A DNA stretch of 64,000 bases from Pelosinus propionicus DSM 13327 (GCF_900114615.1 NZ_FOTS01000012.1:64001-128000), one strand, 5' to 3'. Numbered from the stretch's first letter, positions 15,615 through 23,898 are shown. Notes: generated from the sequence alone by a model not told the origin. Numbers and translations are program-made.

Positions 15615-18600
15615 ATGGAAAATATGAACAATGTAATAAGTACTAGAATTGTCGTAGATGTTAAACAGGCACTTGCAGAAATTCAACAATTGAAGACTGC
15701 GCTCAATGGTATAAGGAATCAAAGCGAAGCCTCTGGAAGCTCTAAACTTAGTCAAGGGTATGTCCAACAAATTAATCAAATGACTCTTGCTGCTCAGAGG
15801 CTACATCAGCAATGGCAAACTACGGGCAGCACAACAGCACTCTCCCAGTATCAAGCACTCATTCCCAAGATACAGACATTGAATGCACAATATCAGAATT
15901 TTAATAGGTCTCTTGGACTCGCAGGTAATTCATTGTCTAGCTTTGGGCAAAGCTTAAAGAGCCACTTAGGATTCATAGGCACTAGCCTTGCCATTGGTGG
16001 AGTCATTGGAGCAGTGCACGCATTGACATCTTTGGAAACAGAGTTTCATAATCTAGCAACGGTTATCCCTAGCATGCACGAGAACACTACGAACTTTAAT
16101 GGAGTCATGGAAGATAGTTTTCACCTTGCTGAGAGATACGGTCAAAAGATCGAGGAAGTCACAGAGAGTCTTCGACTCATGGGGCGTGGTTATAAAGATT
16201 TATCCACTGTGGAAAAGCTAAGTGAGATATCGATGAAACTTGCAGTGGCAGACAATTTCTCTGCGGAACAAGCCACGAGAGCCATTGAAAGTACAGTAGC
16301 AGCCTATGGTAAGCAAGCAAATGCCATTCAATTCGCTGAACATGTCATGGACTCAATGACTGCCGTGTCTCACACTGGTATGATTAGTGCCAATGATTTA
16401 TCCGCAGCATTACAAAGAAGTGCCAGTGCTGCTCATACTGTAGGCGTGTCATACGAGGAACTTACAGCAATGATTGGCAGTATCTCAAGATCTACAGCAC
16501 TCAGCGGAAGTACAATAGGGATGGGTATAAAGTCAATCCTTAACTCAATCCACTCTGACAAAGCCATTGGAGAGCTTGATAAAATGGGTGTTGCAGTATA
16601 CCAAATAGGCACCAATGGAGAAAAAGAATTCCGCAAGATATCTGATGTACTCCTAGACGTTTCCTTAAAATCGAAGGTAGCAGGGAAGGACGTAGAAACA
16701 GCGTTCCGAAGTTTGGCAGGAGGCAAGTTCCAGGTTTCGAAGCTCTCTGCCCTATTGGGAGATCCTCAAGAATACATTAGGCTCATGGGCGTTGCAGTGA
16801 ATTCTGCTGGCTTCACAAATAAACAATTAGAAATCCAATTAAACACCATCTCAAGGAAATTTACTACATTAAAAACTCAGTTCGAAGAACTCATCGTAAT
16901 CGGTGGGCAAAACAGTGGTCTTACTTCAGGCATCAAGGATTTACTCGATGTAATAAACCAAGTCATTAAGGGATTCAATAACCTTGATCCTAGTATCTCA
17001 GCGATTACAGGCAGTACCACAAAGTGGCTCATTGGTCTTATGGCTTTGAAGTCTTCTGTAGGATTCTTAGTCAATACCTATACAATACTGAGGACTACAA
17101 TCGTTTCAGCCACAACAGCACAGACAGCATTGAACGTTGCCACCGCTGCTAATCCGTGGGGTGCATTTGCTAGAGTAGTACTCATTGCTGCCTCTGCATT
17201 ATCGACGTATGCCTTTTTTAGTGGTTCGGCATTGGAAGCCCAGGATAAGCTAAGTCAAGCTCAGGAAGATGCAATAACGCAGAAGCAATCACAGATTTCT
17301 CAGATTGGGCAGCAAGTGCAATTCATGAGCACACTAGGAAAAACATATGCGCAGTTGCAAGACCAGTTAGTGGAATATGCCGATGACGAAGCCAAGGTCA
17401 CTGAGATAAAAAAGACAATGAAAACAGTCGTAGAACAGCTTACTGCCATTATTGGTAAAGAAGCAACAGACAGAGTCCTTGCATCCGATGATATTCAAGC
17501 TGCTCTTAAGGAAGAAATGAAGATTCACGGTAATAAAACCACAGCTATCCAAACTGAGCTGGATAATCTTAGTGCTGCACAGAAAGCCAATGCACAAAAT
17601 ACGATTGACATGTCAAATGCTCGCATTGAGGCTATGACCAACGAAGCCAATGAATCTATAAAATGCATAAACGCTATTGGAGAAGCATTGGGTGGACTTA
17701 GTAAAATGAAGTACCAGTATTACCAAGGCAAGGCAGACCTTATGAATAGTACTGCTGAAATGCTACAATCCGCAGAAGCCGAGGATTTACCTTGGTATGC
17801 ACAGTTAGGTTACCAGCAAATGGCACAGGATACAGGGATATACAGCAGTGATCAAGCCAAGGAAGAGGCACAAGCTGCCCAAGCTCAAGCCGATGCAATA
17901 CGCCAGGAAGCCATAGATAAAGAGAACGCCAGGAAAGCCAAGGCACAAGGCGTAATAGTCCCAGAGTTAACAAAGGGCATAGATACTGGGAGATCTACAG
18001 GCACCGTGGATACCGATGAAGGAACCAAGAAAAAAGGGAAAGGCATTGCATCACCTAAAATGCCAGACAGTTCCAATGAGGTATTTAGGCTTGAAGTAGG
18101 CAGGGAAGTCGCAGCAATGTTTAGTGAACAAAAAGTTGCAGGGGATAGGTATGAGCAAACCCTAGACTTCTTAAATACACAGTCGTCCATTCTTGGTAAA
18201 ACTGAAGAACGTAACAATGCTATATTAAAGCTTAAAAATGAGAGAACCCTAGACCTCTTAGCGACAAGTATGGAATATACTGACCAAGCCAATGAGTATC
18301 AAAGAACCATTGATATCACCATAGCTGGAAACTCTGAACTCCAAGAACAACTTAAAAATCTAGGTGTGTTGTGGAGCTCTTTGACCAAAGAAGAGCAGAA
18401 GGAGTTTCTTGCTAAAAACAAGGGTTATGTGGAGGATGAGAAAAATATAAGTAAACTCATGGGACTCGTTGACAAGCTGAGAGAACATGCAGCCTCTGCC
18501 AGTAAAGAAGCGTCGAAGCTGGGTACTTCGGTAATCACTGATACCAAGGCGAATAAAGCAGATGCTTATAGTAAGTCTATGGCTAATGTAGAAAGTGATT

Positions 18601-19619
18601 CTACTCTTGCCATTGCAGAGCTTGGATACAATCCCGATATACTCGCCAAGAAACAGGAAGAACTTCGTGCAGTCACAGAAAAACTATATCTTGCAAAGCT
18701 GAGACTCAAGGAATTAGAAGATGAGCCTTCTACCACAGTAGAAGATCTACAAAAGCAGAAGATTGCCGTACAAGAATTGACTAACGAAGTTTCAAAAGCC
18801 ATGAATGTAGACAAAGATAAAATAGTCAATAGCTTTGTGGATGTGTTGGATTCCTTACTGCTTGAAGGCGAGAAATTCAACAACATATGGAAAAAGTTAT
18901 GGCGTAGTCTTGCCGTTGATGCACTGAGAGATATTGCGACTCATGGAAAGTCTCAGCCTACTAGCCTACTAGGGCAGCTATTGAATGCACAAAAGAGTAT
19001 TACACAAGCCCCCAGTGCTGGCAGCGGTTCCAATGTCAGAACCAACACTTCCTCAGCCTTATTCCCTAGCAACAAAGACTGGCTAGGAATGGCAGCATCA
19101 GTCTATGGCACCAGTGCTACTCAGAAAACTTCCACAGACAACACAGATAAGCCTAAGACCACAGACTACTTGGGGCTTATAGGGCAATTCTCTAAGCTAT
19201 TCAAGTTTGCCGATGGTGGCGTAGTATCCAAGCCAACCAATGCACTCATTGGTGAAACTGGGGAAAAGGAAGCAGTGATTAACCTTGGAAAACTCCAAAG
19301 AGGTGACAAGAGACAAAAGGGACTCCTTGCATATGCTAATCAGCACCAAGGAACCCATGTAACTGCCAACGTTTCTCAGAGAACCATGGATACAGCGCAG
19401 CAGATATCACAAAATGCAGCGGTGAGCAGGGAGCACGTCACGGAACTACAAAAGTCCAACGTACTCATGCAGAAACAGTTGCAAGTCATGACATACATGG
19501 CAAACCAGAGTGGCAACAGCAAAGGTACTGTGACGCAGCCAATTATTATGCCACAGGCACAGTCCGATGAAGCCTTGTTTGCTCAGATGCAACGAATGAA
19601 AGCCAATGGATATACGTAG
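15615..19619 (+). CDS. phage tail tape measure protein (lone virion-type gene)
   Basis: 1334 residues, ATG after AGGGGGG. The N-terminal 100 residues are coiled-coil; hydrophobic segment at about 119-140; the TP901-type tape measure core at about 140-450 has the typical repeated pattern (RATRAIESTVAAYGKQA-like heptads, STIGMGIKSILNSI, LDKMGVAVYQ). A large hydrophobic zone follows at about 470-545, then long helical stretches, and near residue 1196 the usual C-terminal FADGGVVSKPTNALIGETGE. In siphophages and myophages this protein sets tail length and helps DNA entry. Here none of its normal partners (tube protein, chaperones, distal tail) is recognisable. The frame is intact, which argues for selection rather than decay. 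Confidence 0.88.
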   Translation: MENMNNVISTRIVVDVKQALAEIQQLKTALNGIRNQSEASGSSKLSQGYVQQINQMTLAAQRLHQQWQTTGSTTALSQYQALIPKIQTLNAQYQNFNRSLGLAGNSLSSFGQSLKSHLGFIGTSLAIGGVIGAVHALTSLETEFHNLATVIPSMHENTTNFNGVMEDSFHLAERYGQKIEEVTESLRLMGRGYKDLSTVEKLSEISMKLAVADNFSAEQATRAIESTVAAYGKQANAIQFAEHVMDSMTAVSHTGMISANDLSAALQRSASAAHTVGVSYEELTAMIGSISRSTALSGSTIGMGIKSILNSIHSDKAIGELDKMGVAVYQIGTNGEKEFRKISDVLLDVSLKSKVAGKDVETAFRSLAGGKFQVSKLSALLGDPQEYIRLMGVAVNSAGFTNKQLEIQLNTISRKFTTLKTQFEELIVIGGQNSGLTSGIKDLLDVINQVIKGFNNLDPSISAITGSTTKWLIGLMALKSSVGFLVNTYTILRTTIVSATTAQTALNVATAANPWGAFARVVLIAASALSTYAFFSGSALEAQDKLSQAQEDAITQKQSQISQIGQQVQFMSTLGKTYAQLQDQLVEYADDEAKVTEIKKTMKTVVEQLTAIIGKEATDRVLASDDIQAALKEEMKIHGNKTTAIQTELDNLSAAQKANAQNTIDMSNARIEAMTNEANESIKCINAIGEALGGLSKMKYQYYQGKADLMNSTAEMLQSAEAEDLPWYAQLGYQQMAQDTGIYSSDQAKEEAQAAQAQADAIRQEAIDKENARKAKAQGVIVPELTKGIDTGRSTGTVDTDEGTKKKGKGIASPKMPDSSNEVFRLEVGREVAAMFSEQKVAGDRYEQTLDFLNTQSSILGKTEERNNAILKLKNERTLDLLATSMEYTDQANEYQRTIDITIAGNSELQEQLKNLGVLWSSLTKEEQKEFLAKNKGYVEDEKNISKLMGLVDKLREHAASASKEASKLGTSVITDTKANKADAYSKSMANVESDSTLAIAELGYNPDILAKKQEELRAVTEKLYLAKLRLKELEDEPSTTVEDLQKQKIAVQELTNEVSKAMNVDKDKIVNSFVDVLDSLLLEGEKFNNIWKKLWRSLAVDALRDIATHGKSQPTSLLGQLLNAQKSITQAPSAGSGSNVRTNTSSALFPSNKDWLGMAASVYGTSATQKTSTDNTDKPKTTDYLGLIGQFSKLFKFADGGVVSKPTNALIGETGEKEAVINLGKLQRGDKRQKGLLAYANQHQGTHVTANVSQRTMDTAQQISQNAAVSREHVTELQKSNVLMQKQLQVMTYMANQSGNSKGTVTQPIIMPQAQSDEALFAQMQRMKANGYT

Positions 19620-19621
19620 AA

Positions 19622-19650
19622 AAGAGAGCCTTACTTGGCTCTCTTTAGTA
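19622..19650 (+). terminator. rho-independent terminator after tape measure gene
   Basis: AAAGAGAGCC-TTACTT-GGCTCTCTTT, then AGTATTT. Confidence 0.8.
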
Positions 19651-19681
19651 TTTCTAAGATAAACGAAGGAGGCAACGATAA

Positions 19682-20350
19682 ATGAAGATCATTGATAGAA
19701 ACTCTGTGACATACGAAGTTACACCACCAATAGTAAAGGATAGTATGGCAATTACACAGTTACTTCCTAAAGTTATTGATATGCTAGCGGTAACCCAGCA
19801 ATTAGAGGATAAAGGGATTTCCTATGGCAGCCGTACTTATACATTAGATGAACAATATTCAGCATTGGTCGAGATGCTAAGTATAGTTACCAAAGGTAGC
19901 AATGTTGAAGCCTTTGACATAAGCATGGCAAGAAAGGTTATATTGCACGTTCTAGGTCTGGATAAGCCACCTATGCCACCATTGCCTATCCTTGCATCCC
20001 TGGATAGAGCAGGTGCATTAGATAAGATTATAAAGGCAAACAAAGGAGACGTGGCAACTATGGAAAAAGAGATTACTACAGGGACACCTATTATCGATAG
20101 GAACGGAGATTCACATATTGCATATAGTTACCTTATTAAAGACTTTCAAGTCGCAATGGAGCTCTTGGAAAAAGTCAATGTCTTTAATATGCTGGAGAAC
20201 CATGATAAAGAATCCTATGAGGCTATGATAAAAATCGTGTACTTAGCATTGAACAAACGTTATACAGAGAAAAAGCTATTGAAGTTCGTTGATGCAGAGT
20301 TTATTCAGAAGGCTATTAGGTGCTACTATGGTTTGCCACAGGTATCATAA
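19682..20350 (+). CDS. hypothetical protein downstream of tape measure
   Basis: 222 residues, ATG after GGAGG. Soluble, helical; no family recognised. Segments such as KVIDMLAVTQQLEDKG, LDEQYSALVEMLSIV and the C-terminal FIQKAIRCYYGLPQ are reminiscent of tail assembly chaperone-type proteins, but those normally precede the tape measure gene, so this is a weak suggestion. Position makes a role with the tape measure protein plausible. Confidence 0.55.
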   Translation: MKIIDRNSVTYEVTPPIVKDSMAITQLLPKVIDMLAVTQQLEDKGISYGSRTYTLDEQYSALVEMLSIVTKGSNVEAFDISMARKVILHVLGLDKPPMPPLPILASLDRAGALDKIIKANKGDVATMEKEITTGTPIIDRNGDSHIAYSYLIKDFQVAMELLEKVNVFNMLENHDKESYEAMIKIVYLALNKRYTEKKLLKFVDAEFIQKAIRCYYGLPQVS

Positions 20351-20366
20351 ATCGTCTGTGTCGAAT
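20346..20366 (+). repeat. partial copy of the 31-bp dispersed repeat
   Basis: ATAAATCGTCTGTGTCGAAT, two differences from the middle of copy 1; it begins inside the stop codon region of the preceding gene. Confidence 0.5.
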
Positions 20367-20465
20367 ATGAAGAGGCTTTGAATACTAAGTGTTCACTGGG
20401 TAAATTGAGTAATCATTGGAGCCTTGTACATCAAGGGTTTTACTATATAAACTGCATAAGACTGA

Positions 20466-20500
20466 AGAGTACTAGTGTAAAATCTAGTGCTCTTTTCTTT
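20466..20500 (+). terminator. rho-independent terminator
   Basis: AGAGTACTAG-TGTAAAAT-CTAGTGCTCT followed by TTTCTTT. Confidence 0.8.
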
Positions 20501-20518
20501 GTCTTGAAAGGATGATCG

Positions 20519-20677
20519 ATGAAAAACGTTGTTTGTCCCAAGTGTGGGTATAGCCAGACTTTCCCCGAAGCAGTCCTAGAAGATTATTTCAAATACAAAT
20601 GCAAAGTTATTTATTGTGGTCAATGTTACTGCAATGGTGAACAGAATATTATATGTGAAATACAGGAGGCAAAGTGA
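20519..20677 (+). CDS. small zinc-ribbon protein
   Basis: 52 residues, ATG a few bases after AAAGGATG. VVCPKCGYS at residues 4-12 and YCGQCYC at 32-38 give the two knuckles of a zinc ribbon; further cysteines occur at 28 and 46. The stop TGA is directly followed by the ATG of the next gene, so the two are translationally coupled. Function unknown. Confidence 0.65.
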   Translation: MKNVVCPKCGYSQTFPEAVLEDYFKYKCKVIYCGQCYCNGEQNIICEIQEAK

Positions 20678-20902
20678 ATGATTAAAATTGTATTCGTAGG
20701 AGATACAGAGCGTAAGATATACATTGGGAAAAAAGAAGTCTATGACTCTTGGCATCCACCGACAATCAATGAATTATCACAGATTCTTAGAGCCTATGAA
20801 ATCACTGAAGGCTTTGGCAATCTATACCACTACATTGTAAACGGAGGCGTATATCAAGGGAACCTTAAAGTAACTGCGAGTTACGAAGGTGGTAATTATT
20901 AA
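20678..20902 (+). CDS. hypothetical protein
   Basis: 74 residues, ATG immediately after the stop of the zinc-ribbon gene, with AGGAGG inside that gene. Beta-rich start IKIVFVGDTERKIYIG; no family recognised. Confidence 0.6.
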   Translation: MIKIVFVGDTERKIYIGKKEVYDSWHPPTINELSQILRAYEITEGFGNLYHYIVNGGVYQGNLKVTASYEGGNY

Positions 20903-21007
20903 GATAGTATTGAACTACGGGTGTATATTTTAAAAAAAGTATAATATTTATAGTATATGGGTAAATATCAAATACAGGCAATTAAGTTATGGTTTGCATA
21001 ATAATGC

Positions 21008-21035
21008 TTGTATATATGAAAGGAAATGATATAAT
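21008..21035 (+). promoter_or_regulatory. promoter of the toxin-antitoxin pair
   Basis: TTGTAT (21008-21013), 16 bp, TATAAT (21030-21035) with TGA before the -10. Transcription would start near 21042, which excludes the upstream in-frame ATG at 21036 and supports the start at 21087. Confidence 0.65.
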
Positions 21036-21086
21036 ATGGATAACAAAGAGGATAAGAGATCTACAACAGAAAAAGGAGGTGCCACG

Positions 21087-21251
21087 ATGGCAGTTTCAAT
21101 TTGTAACTTTCCAATAATTCGTGGAGATGCAGCAAAGAAGCTAAGAGATGAATTTATAAATCCAACCCCAGACCAGAAAAGAAATCATGAAGACACGTAT
21201 ATGAGAGCTCTTCGACTACGCAGGGCTAATGCATTAAAAACTAATAAATGA
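21087..21251 (+). CDS. putative antitoxin partner of the GNAT toxin
   Basis: 54 residues, ATG after AAAGGAGG. Its stop overlaps the next start (ATGA), the usual arrangement of antitoxin and toxin. Sequence features: VSICNFPIIRGDAAKKLRDE followed by a helical, basic C-terminus. It lacks the ribbon-helix-helix domain typical of TacA-type antitoxins, so it may neutralise the toxin without binding DNA. Call rests mainly on context. Confidence 0.6.
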   Translation: MAVSICNFPIIRGDAAKKLRDEFINPTPDQKRNHEDTYMRALRLRRANALKTNK

Positions 21252-21862
21252 ATACACAGAATACATATCAAATTTGTGATATTACAGACGTTGGACAATC
21301 TCTTATCCAAATATTTGATTGTAATAGTCCTAAGTCTACTATGACGGATTTCTTTATAGATACGAACTATGCATATAAGCACCACAAAAAAGGCGAAGCC
21401 ATTACAAAGGTTCTAGTTGACACAGAAAAAGACTGTATAGTAGGTTATTTTACATTGAAGTGTTCTAGCTTACAATGGGAATACGAAGATGAATTTACCA
21501 ATAAAGAAGTTAAAGATGCTCTTCCAGCTATTGAAATTTCCCGTTTTGCCATAGATAAAAATTATCAAGGAAAGAAATGTCCTATTGTAGGTTACGAAGA
21601 ATTAAATTTTTCCGATTATTTATTTGATAACATAATGGATTTTATTATAATAATTCGTGAAACGTTCGCAGGTATATCGGGAATTATTTTGTATTCTGTA
21701 GATGATGCTAAAGCTTTATCTTTCTATAAACGTCAAGGTTTCAATGAAATTTGTGGTTCATATTCAGTGTATGAGCCAACTGATACCATTGATTGTATTC
21801 CAATGTATAAGTTTGTTATTACTCCTGATAATTTAGAACAATCAAAAGACTTTTCCTTTTAG
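21248..21862 (+). CDS. GNAT acetyltransferase, TacT/AtaT-like toxin candidate
   Basis: 204 residues. Visible GNAT features: GYFTLKCSS (beta strand 4), AIEISRFAIDKNYQGKKCPI (acetyl-CoA loop, degenerate Q/RxxG), and DDAKALSFYKRQGFNEI near the C-terminus. The order 'EISRFAIDKNYQG ... AKALSFYKRQGF' is that of toxins that acetylate aminoacyl-tRNA. The overlapping small upstream gene supports a toxin-antitoxin pair, an expected stabiliser of a mobile element. Other GNAT substrates are possible. Confidence 0.72.
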   Translation: MNTQNTYQICDITDVGQSLIQIFDCNSPKSTMTDFFIDTNYAYKHHKKGEAITKVLVDTEKDCIVGYFTLKCSSLQWEYEDEFTNKEVKDALPAIEISRFAIDKNYQGKKCPIVGYEELNFSDYLFDNIMDFIIIIRETFAGISGIILYSVDDAKALSFYKRQGFNEICGSYSVYEPTDTIDCIPMYKFVITPDNLEQSKDFSF

Positions 21863-21911
21863 TGAGGAGAAGTTTATTTTATGTTATAGTAGAATCTAAG
21901 CTTTATAAAAT

Positions 21912-21966
21912 AGCACTGGTTTATCATAGATTTTTTTCTATGGTAGGCTGGTGCTTATTTTTGTTT
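21912..21966 (+). terminator. terminator between convergent genes
   Basis: AGCAC...ATCATAG pairs with CTATGGTA...GTGCT (several G-U pairs), followed by TATTTTTGTTT; it separates the toxin gene from the minus-strand HTH cluster. Confidence 0.6.
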
Positions 21967-21996
21967 CTAGGGATTCCCAAACTAACAAAGTACCTA

Positions 21997-22185
21997 TTAG
22001 TAATTCCTATTCTTAATTTGATCAAGTATCCATTTATCGAGTTTATCTTTGTGTATTTTCCAGCGTCCACCTACTTTGAATGCAGGAAACCCTTTGGATT
22101 TTGCAAGAGAATACATAGTAGATTCATTTGACTTTAAGTACTCCGCAGCTTCTTTCATGGTAAATACTGGACTTTCAAATGGCAT
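21997..22185 (-). CDS. excisionase-like HTH_17 protein (third of three in tandem)
   Basis: 62 residues from the ATG at 22185, eight bases after GGAGG. FTMKEAAEYLKSNESTMYSL, then KSKGFPAFKVGGRWKIHKDKLDKWI: helix-turn-helix plus wing as in excisionases and plasmid regulators. Closely similar to the two genes upstream; tandem duplication is the simplest origin. Confidence 0.8.
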   Translation of the reverse strand: MPFESPVFTMKEAAEYLKSNESTMYSLAKSKGFPAFKVGGRWKIHKDKLDKWILDQIKNRNY

Positions 22186-22199
22186 AATCTTAGCCTCCA

Positions 22200-22403
22200 T
22201 TAATAGCATTGTTTTATAGTCTTATTCTTTAGTTCCCATTCGATCAATTCTTCTAGTTCAAATTTATGTATTTTCCATGAGCGCCCAATCTTTAACGCAG
22301 GGATATCATTAGAAGCAATTAGCCTATATATGGTTTCTTTGGAGAATCTAAGATACTCTGCTGTTTCTTTTACGGTCATGAGAGGACTTTGTTTAGTCTC
22401 CAT
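22200..22403 (-). CDS. excisionase-like HTH_17 protein (second of three in tandem)
   Basis: 67 residues, ATG at 22403 after GGGAGGG. TVKETAEYLRFSKETIYRLI, then SNDIPALKIGRSWKIHKFELEELIEW, the best match of the group to the HTH_17 consensus. The start overlaps the end of the gene upstream by 11 bases, so the cluster is one transcript. Confidence 0.82.
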   Translation of the reverse strand: METKQSPLMTVKETAEYLRFSKETIYRLIASNDIPALKIGRSWKIHKFELEELIEWELKNKTIKQCY

Positions 22404-22620
22404 GTTGTTCCCTCCCTCTTAGTGGGGCTCGAAGTTCCGCCAAAAATTCTGGATTTTCTTTTACCCATTCATCAAGTTTTTCTTTATGGATTCTCCAGTG
22501 ACTACCAAATTGAATCGCAGGGAACTTGATACCTCCAACTGCCCATGCAGCTCTAGATAATGGTATATTCAAATATTCCGCAGTTTCTTTGACATTAAGA
22601 AATGGACTTTTGATTGGCAT
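22393..22620 (-). CDS. excisionase-like HTH_17 protein (first of three in tandem)
   Basis: 75 residues from the ATG at 22620, preceded by GTGAGG; an upstream ATG at 22653 has no ribosome site. LNVKETAEYLNIPLSRAAWA, then GIKFPAIQFGSHWRIHKEKLDEWV. The C-terminal tail (ELRAPLRGREQHGD) is longer than in the other two. Confidence 0.78.
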   Translation of the reverse strand: MPIKSPFLNVKETAEYLNIPLSRAAWAVGGIKFPAIQFGSHWRIHKEKLDEWVKENPEFLAELRAPLRGREQHGD

Positions 22621-22646
22621 AAAGATTACCTCACTTATTCTATGAG

Positions 22647-22666
22647 TTGTCATATCATTGTCATAT
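22647..22666. repeat. tandem TTGTCATAT repeat, possible operator
   Basis: TTGTCATAT at 22647-22655 and 22658-22666, an 11-bp period (one helical turn), in the gap between the divergent HTH cluster and the small ORF at 22707. Confidence 0.6.
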
Positions 22667-22706
22667 ATTTACTTTATAATAAATACAAAGAAAGAAGGTG
22701 CGAATC

Positions 22707-22775
22707 ATGCTACATACTATTGCAACTATAGCCGTCTTTGTATTTGCTTTAGGATTGTTAGATTTTCGATATTAA
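22707..22775 (+). CDS. 22-residue hydrophobic peptide
   Basis: MLHTIATIAVFVFALGLLDF and two more residues; ATG nine bases after AGAAGG. A single membrane span with a short charged end. It could be a type I-like toxin or a small membrane regulator, or a chance ORF. Divergent from the HTH cluster across the TTGTCATAT repeat. Confidence 0.4.
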   Translation: MLHTIATIAVFVFALGLLDFRY

Positions 22776-22862
22776 ATGGATAGTCAAGCCAATGTTAATT
22801 ATAAAAGATTCTTTGAAATGCAATTCTATTTATAGAAAGAAACTCCGTCATATTCACAAGTC

Positions 22863-22932
22863 TTGACTATTGACACCGATAAAACACTGTAGTAAAATAA
22901 GGATATAGAACGGTGTCAAAACTTATAGTCAA
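22863..22932. promoter_or_regulatory. resolvase promoter inside nested inverted repeats (res-like site)
   Basis: Promoter TTGACA (22870-22875), 17 bp, TAAAAT (22893-22898). TTGACACCG (22870-22878) is inverted as CGGTGTCAA (22911-22919); further out TTGACTAT (22863-22870) is mirrored by ATAGTCAA (22925-22932). Such paired sites upstream of a serine recombinase suggest its crossover or binding site with autoregulation. Confidence 0.6.
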
Positions 22933-22953
22933 AACGATGTGGAGGTTTTTGAT

Positions 22954-23523
22954 ATGATATATGGATATGCGAGGGTATCAACAGTTCATCAAGCGAACAA
23001 TGGTAATTCATTAGAAGGACAGGTCGAACAATTACAACGTGAGAACTGTGAAGTTATCATTCAAGAACAATACACTGGCAAGACTACAGACAGACCTAAG
23101 TTTTCGGAGCTAGTCAACAAACTACAGACAGGTGACAAGTTGGTCGTTACTAAGCTAGATCGCTTTGCTAGAAACGTCACTGAAGGTATAGAGGTTGTAC
23201 GTCAATTGTTTAGCAAAGGTGTTAAGGTTCATGTGTTAAACGTTGGTTTACTCGAAGACACTGCAATGGGTAACTTCTTTTTAACGACATTGTTAGCAGT
23301 TGCAGAGCTTGAGAGAAGTATGATCGCTGAGCGCACACAGGCAGGCAAAGAAATTGCTAAGACTAAAGCAGGGTTCAGAGACGGTAGACCTCCCAAGTAT
23401 ACAGAGTACCAACTTCAGAACGCTATGAAGTTATTAGAAGATCACTCATATACGCAGGTGGAGAAGTTAACTGGTATTAGTAAATCTACACTCATACGTG
23501 AGAAGAGACAACAAAAAGCATAA
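22954..23523 (+). CDS. serine recombinase, resolvase/invertase family
   Basis: 189 residues from the ATG at 22954, eight bases after GGAGG. YGYARVSTV carries the catalytic serine; Q(L)EGQVEQL, TKLDRFARN (conserved arginines), and the long E helix with AELERSMIAERTQAG are as in Tn3/Hin-type enzymes; the C-terminal helix-turn-helix is QLQNAMKLLEDHSYTQVEKL, then GISKSTLIREK. Small resolvase size, so it resolves multimers or inverts a segment rather than integrating the element. A terminator follows. Confidence 0.92.
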   Translation: MIYGYARVSTVHQANNGNSLEGQVEQLQRENCEVIIQEQYTGKTTDRPKFSELVNKLQTGDKLVVTKLDRFARNVTEGIEVVRQLFSKGVKVHVLNVGLLEDTAMGNFFLTTLLAVAELERSMIAERTQAGKEIAKTKAGFRDGRPPKYTEYQLQNAMKLLEDHSYTQVEKLTGISKSTLIREKRQQKA

Positions 23524-23542
23524 GCATATCATAGATAAACGT

Positions 23543-23590
23543 AGAGTACTAAAGGTTAGCAAAGGCTAATACTGTAGTACTCTTTTATTA
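23543..23590 (+). terminator. rho-independent terminator of the resolvase gene
   Basis: AGAGTACT...GGTTAGC-AAA-GGCTAAT...AGTACTCT followed by TTTATT. Confidence 0.85.
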
Positions 23591-23738
23591 TGTAATAGCT
23601 ATGCCTTGCCTCGTATACTATGGCATGTACACTGTTTAGGCTATGCAACATCTATGATATGCACTGTTCTACTTGGTGTCCTCTGCTCTCATAGGTGTAC
23701 TGTGTGCTCGATGTATAGTATATATGTACACTGTGATG

Positions 23739-23830
23739 GGGTACGGTGATATTTCACCGCCAAAGTGCCCTTTTATATAAGGTACGGGGCGCGGTATTAC
23801 CTCAGCCTACTGTGAACGCCAAAATATCAC
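23739..23830. repeat. hairpin-forming repeat GGGTACGGTGATA, copy B
   Basis: GGGTACGGTGATATTT at the left, AAAATATCAC at the right end, so the ends can pair; GGTGA-TATT-TCACC is a small palindrome at the left. It lies in a 375-base gap without genes (23524-23898). Related to 8332-8347 and 27039-27102. Confidence 0.6.
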
Positions 23831-23898
23831 TGGAATCCTATGCCACACATAGACCCCCCTGGGTGATTTTTCGATATGCCTTTTACATTGGAGGTATT

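Noticed and set aside
21862-22131. 89-codon plus-strand frame after the GNAT gene
   Set aside because: Runs opposite to a clear HTH gene and across a terminator; a shadow.
23590-23898. CRISPR-like array
   Set aside because: Repeats here and elsewhere in the element are dispersed and irregular, with no regularly spaced repeat-spacer pattern and no cas genes.
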